From Tritrichomonas musculus (taxonomy: Eukaryota; Parabasalia; Tritrichomonadida; Tritrichomonadidae): a DNA stretch of 64,000 nucleotides. Shown piece after piece: positions 61,987 through 64,000 of this stretch. The notes beneath the pieces are model-generated. The model saw only the letters and a program-made list of their open reading frames with translations, made no database searches and had not been told where the DNA came from. Both the position numbers and the translations under genes were made by a program. The number at the start of each line of letters is the position of its first letter. Position 1 is the stretch's first letter. The stretch covers positions 434,001 to 498,000 of the forward strand of contig JAPFFF010000035.1 of NCBI GenBank assembly GCA_039105265.1, given 5' to 3'.

Positions 61987-63210
61987 TTATTCAGGAGTTG
62001 TAATGTCATAATTCCCAATTCGAACCAGTGGGGGCATGCCATTGGGCTGCACTAAAATCGAAATAGAAGCATCAACTAATAAACCTAATATTGGTGGCGT
62101 ATCGACTATTTGAGAAAAATGCTTTTTATAATTCTCTGATTTATCATTTGGATCTTTTATTTGTGCATGTTCCTGTGTGACGATTATTTCGAAGTTAATT
62201 GGTGATAAACTTGTAAGGCCCTGTTGATATGTCCCATCTGTTTCTGTCGCAAAACCGATAAAGAATGAAGTCCTATCGTTTGGATATAAACCTGTGATAT
62301 TGGCTAAAGGTTTACTTACATTACATAATGAAGCGATAACCTCTTTATTGAAACCGGTTTGTTCACCATTCATATTCATTGCATTTTGACTATATTCAAT
62401 GAATTCTGGATATTCACCATCTGTTCCGAAAGATTTGGCTGGAATATTGCCATAACCGCCACAATTCAATTGGAAATGTTTAAAAAGTGGATTTTTGAAA
62501 TATGTATGATGACGTTGATGAAGAGGGAATAAACAAAAGATAGAATCAACAAATCTTGGAGTGACGGTGACTGTTGTTTTGTCTTGGATTTGTTTTAATG
62601 CTTGAGTGCAGGTGTAAAATGACAATGTTTGAGTTGGAAATGTGAGTGGATGTTGTGGATTTGAATAACGCTGAACCAATTGTTGATAAATTTCATTGTT
62701 TATACCAAAACATGGAATAATTGATGAGCATTCAGTGATTTCATACTCATAGACTTGGAATTTTCGTAAACCAGAATAAAGAGTATATGGTGTTTCTGAT
62801 GCTAATATTTCAGCTCCATCTGTCTTTTCTGATGCTTGGCCTGATGAATTAGCTGATGTACTTGAAATCCATATTTTAACATCATCGCCAACAGGTGTGA
62901 ATTCATTAGTGATCTCAGAAAAAGTATATTTAGTTGCAAGAGATGGTTGAGCAAGTAAAGATCTTGATGGTCCACATGGACAACAAAGCATACCAGCACA
63001 TGAGAAATATAATCTTAATTCGAGTTTTCCTGCAAAAGCTGGTAAATATTTTATATTTGATAATGGCAAGAATCTACGCAAATCAATTTTTAAATGAATC
63101 GTAAATGTTGCTGTTAAATCATCTTTTGGCCAATTAATTACTATTCCGCAACGAGTGGCAAAATTATTATTCCATATATCTTTATGTCTTGCCTTTGAGT
63201 ATACATCTGC
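61987..63210 (-). CDS. Major capsid protein (double jelly-roll type) of element B, partial
   Basis: This is the part of the frame supported by similarity to the element A capsid, from about ADVYSKARHKDIWNN to the C-terminal QPNGMPPLVRIGNYDIT. Shared blocks include LRRFLPLSNIKYLPAFAGK-EL, CFGINNEIYQ-LVQRY, TPRFVDSIFCLFPL and NAMNMNGEQTGFNKEV. The open frame reaches 63390, but the outer part resembles no capsid. The gene looks incomplete, so element B probably cannot make its own shell. Confidence 0.7.
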   Translation of the reverse strand, partial: ADVYSKARHKDIWNNNFATRCGIVINWPKDDLTATFTIHLKIDLRRFLPLSNIKYLPAFAGKLELRLYFSCAGMLCCPCGPSRSLLAQPSLATKYTFSEITNEFTPVGDDVKIWISSTSANSSGQASEKTDGAEILASETPYTLYSGLRKFQVYEYEITECSSIIPCFGINNEIYQQLVQRYSNPQHPLTFPTQTLSFYTCTQALKQIQDKTTVTVTPRFVDSIFCLFPLHQRHHTYFKNPLFKHFQLNCGGYGNIPAKSFGTDGEYPEFIEYSQNAMNMNGEQTGFNKEVIASLCNVSKPLANITGLYPNDRTSFFIGFATETDGTYQQGLTSLSPINFEIIVTQEHAQIKDPNDKSENYKKHFSQIVDTPPILGLLVDASISILVQPNGMPPLVRIGNYDITTPE

Positions 63211-63635
63211 TCTCTTGAGAACACCGTCTACAAGAGGGAACGTAAACCATTCAAGATCACGTTCGACCTCACCGGGATCTTCGAAACACCACGTACCAAT
63301 ATCGATGACATCACCGACTACATCTACGAAGAACGTGAGATCCGCGCCACCAACTTCAAGAACATCAACAAGATACCCATCCTGATCCAACTCAATGACG
63401 AACTCGAGAAGGTCAAGTACTATATCGAATCCGTCTTGTTCAACTACTCAACGACTGAATCGGATGTGAAGCTCATCTACGTCACCTCGGTTGCCTTCAA
63501 GGTGTCGAGATGGACATGTCACGTCGGAGTCACTGAAACTGCTGTTCTGACGATACGTTGTCGTCACGGAAACAGCCCATTTAAGGCCCATTTGGGGCTC
63601 TTTTGGGGACTTTTCGAAAACACGTTTCCATGCTC
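63211..63635. other. GC-richer terminal segment of element B with foreign-looking coding character
   Basis: Base and codon composition switch here from AT-rich to the GC-richer style of the terminal repeats and of element A. A plus-strand frame without a start codon (FKITFDLTGIF, then KYYIESVLFNYSTTESDVKLIYVTSVAFKVSR) runs towards the terminal repeat and has coding character. It is probably a fragment from a related element. No family is recognised. Confidence 0.45.
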
Positions 63636-63938
63636 GTAACTACCCATTTAAGGGCCATTTTCGACAAAATTCGTATCTGGGGGTCGTCCATTTCGAGCAC
63701 CGTAACTAGACCCTCCAAGTATGCGATTCACGCGAGAAATACATGATGGACATGTCACGTCAAGGAATTTCCGATAGGCATAACTCGTCGGAGTGCTGAA
63801 AACAGCCCATTTAAGGCCCATTTGGGGCTCTTTTGGGGACTTTTCGAAAACGCGTTTCCATGCTCGTAACTACCCATTTAAGGGCCATTTTCGACCATTT
63901 TCGTATCTGGGGGTCAGACGCATCTCCCCTACACTACT
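63636..63938 (-). repeat. Right terminal inverted repeat of element B
   Basis: It is an inverted copy of 21516-21818 with about three differences. The unit containing CCCATTTAAGG, TTTGGGGCTCTTTTGGGGAC and TCGTAACTACCCATTTAAGG occurs here and again just inside (from about 63572), 229 bp apart. The TTATT duplication follows at 63939-63943. Confidence 0.9.
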
Positions 63939-63943
63939 TTATT

Positions 63944-64000
63944 TGGCGATTTCTGTAGTAACAGATGATACACTTGATTGCTTACTTTCTTTGGTCCTTG
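63944..64000. other. Host flank beyond element B
   Basis: Only 57 bases of host DNA remain. They include possible coding sequence, but too little is present to link it with the ankyrin-type fragment on the left. Confidence 0.3.

Larger units (their letters stand above)
21516..63938. mobile_element. Polinton/Maverick element B (broken), interrupted by element A
   Basis: Terminal inverted repeats of 303 bp start AGTAGTGTAGGGG and differ at only about three positions. TTATT flanks both ends (21511-21515 and 63939-63943). A 5-6 bp duplication and AG-starting ends are usual for Polintons. Without the nested element, B is about 19.5 kb. It carries protein-primed polymerase B, major and minor capsid genes, an SF3 helicase, a bZIP-like gene and a giant fibre-like gene. 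I found no integrase or packaging ATPase. It looks broken, with about three interruptions counting the insertion of A. Terminal repeats 99% alike suggest recent arrival, before element A. Confidence 0.85.

Noticed and set aside
63211-63390. N-terminal extension of the element B capsid frame
   Set aside because: Its translation does not resemble any capsid, and the other strand has better coding character; the open frame is likely accidental here.

Overview
The window looks like a contig from a trichomonad (parabasalid protist, Trichomonas/Tritrichomonas type). The reasons are very AT-rich intergenic DNA, intronless genes with Inr-like TCA(C/T)(A/T) motifs a few bases before the ATG, a large membrane-anchored CAP-domain surface protein, RCC1-like and ankyrin-like gene remnants, a mariner copy, and large Polinton/Maverick elements. 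The species cannot be fixed from the sequence alone.

Layout. (1) 1-12.8 kb: gene-poor AT-rich DNA that is largely built from DNA transposons. A 3.5 kb Kolobok-type element (103-3622, TTAA target duplications) carries a DDE transposase. Several non-autonomous inverted-repeat elements follow, three of them with recognisable 8-10 bp target duplications. A 23-bp/69-bp minisatellite sits inside nested inverted repeats. (2) 12.8-17.1 kb: one host gene, a 1437-residue surface protein with thioredoxin-like, CAP and C-terminal transmembrane parts. (3) 17.1-21.5 kb: a decayed mariner, an RCC1-like pseudogene, two tRNA-like RNA polymerase III-type units and the start of an ankyrin-type gene. (4) 21,516-63,938: a nested pair of Polintons. 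Element B (about 19.5 kb once the insert is discounted, 303-bp terminal inverted repeats, 5-bp duplication TTATT) lies in the ankyrin-type remnant. Element A (22,886 bp, 592-bp terminal inverted repeats, 5-bp duplication AATGT) is inserted in B's giant fibre-like gene.

Element A looks whole. It has protein-primed DNA polymerase B with an OTU-like N-terminal region, integrase, packaging ATPase, double-jelly-roll major capsid and minor capsid proteins, a KilA-N protein, a bZIP-like protein, NUMOD4/HNH proteins and a 2240-residue fibre-like protein. An acidic gene lies inside its repeats and is therefore present twice. Element B has its own polymerase B, both capsid genes, a fibre-like gene and a bZIP-like gene. 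It also has an SF3 helicase that A lacks, but no integrase or ATPase was found. B looks broken, with about three interruptions including the insertion of A.

How the parts fit. Most genes of A have an ATTTTT/ATTTTA box 17-18 nt before the ATG, unlike the host Inr. The minor capsid and fibre genes are head to head in both elements with 15-16 nt between start codons, and in A each start codon lies inside the other gene's box. The fibre proteins carry YTK-x-EID and ALKSEL motifs typical of bacteriophage tail fibres. They are the most striking candidate for an undescribed attachment module.
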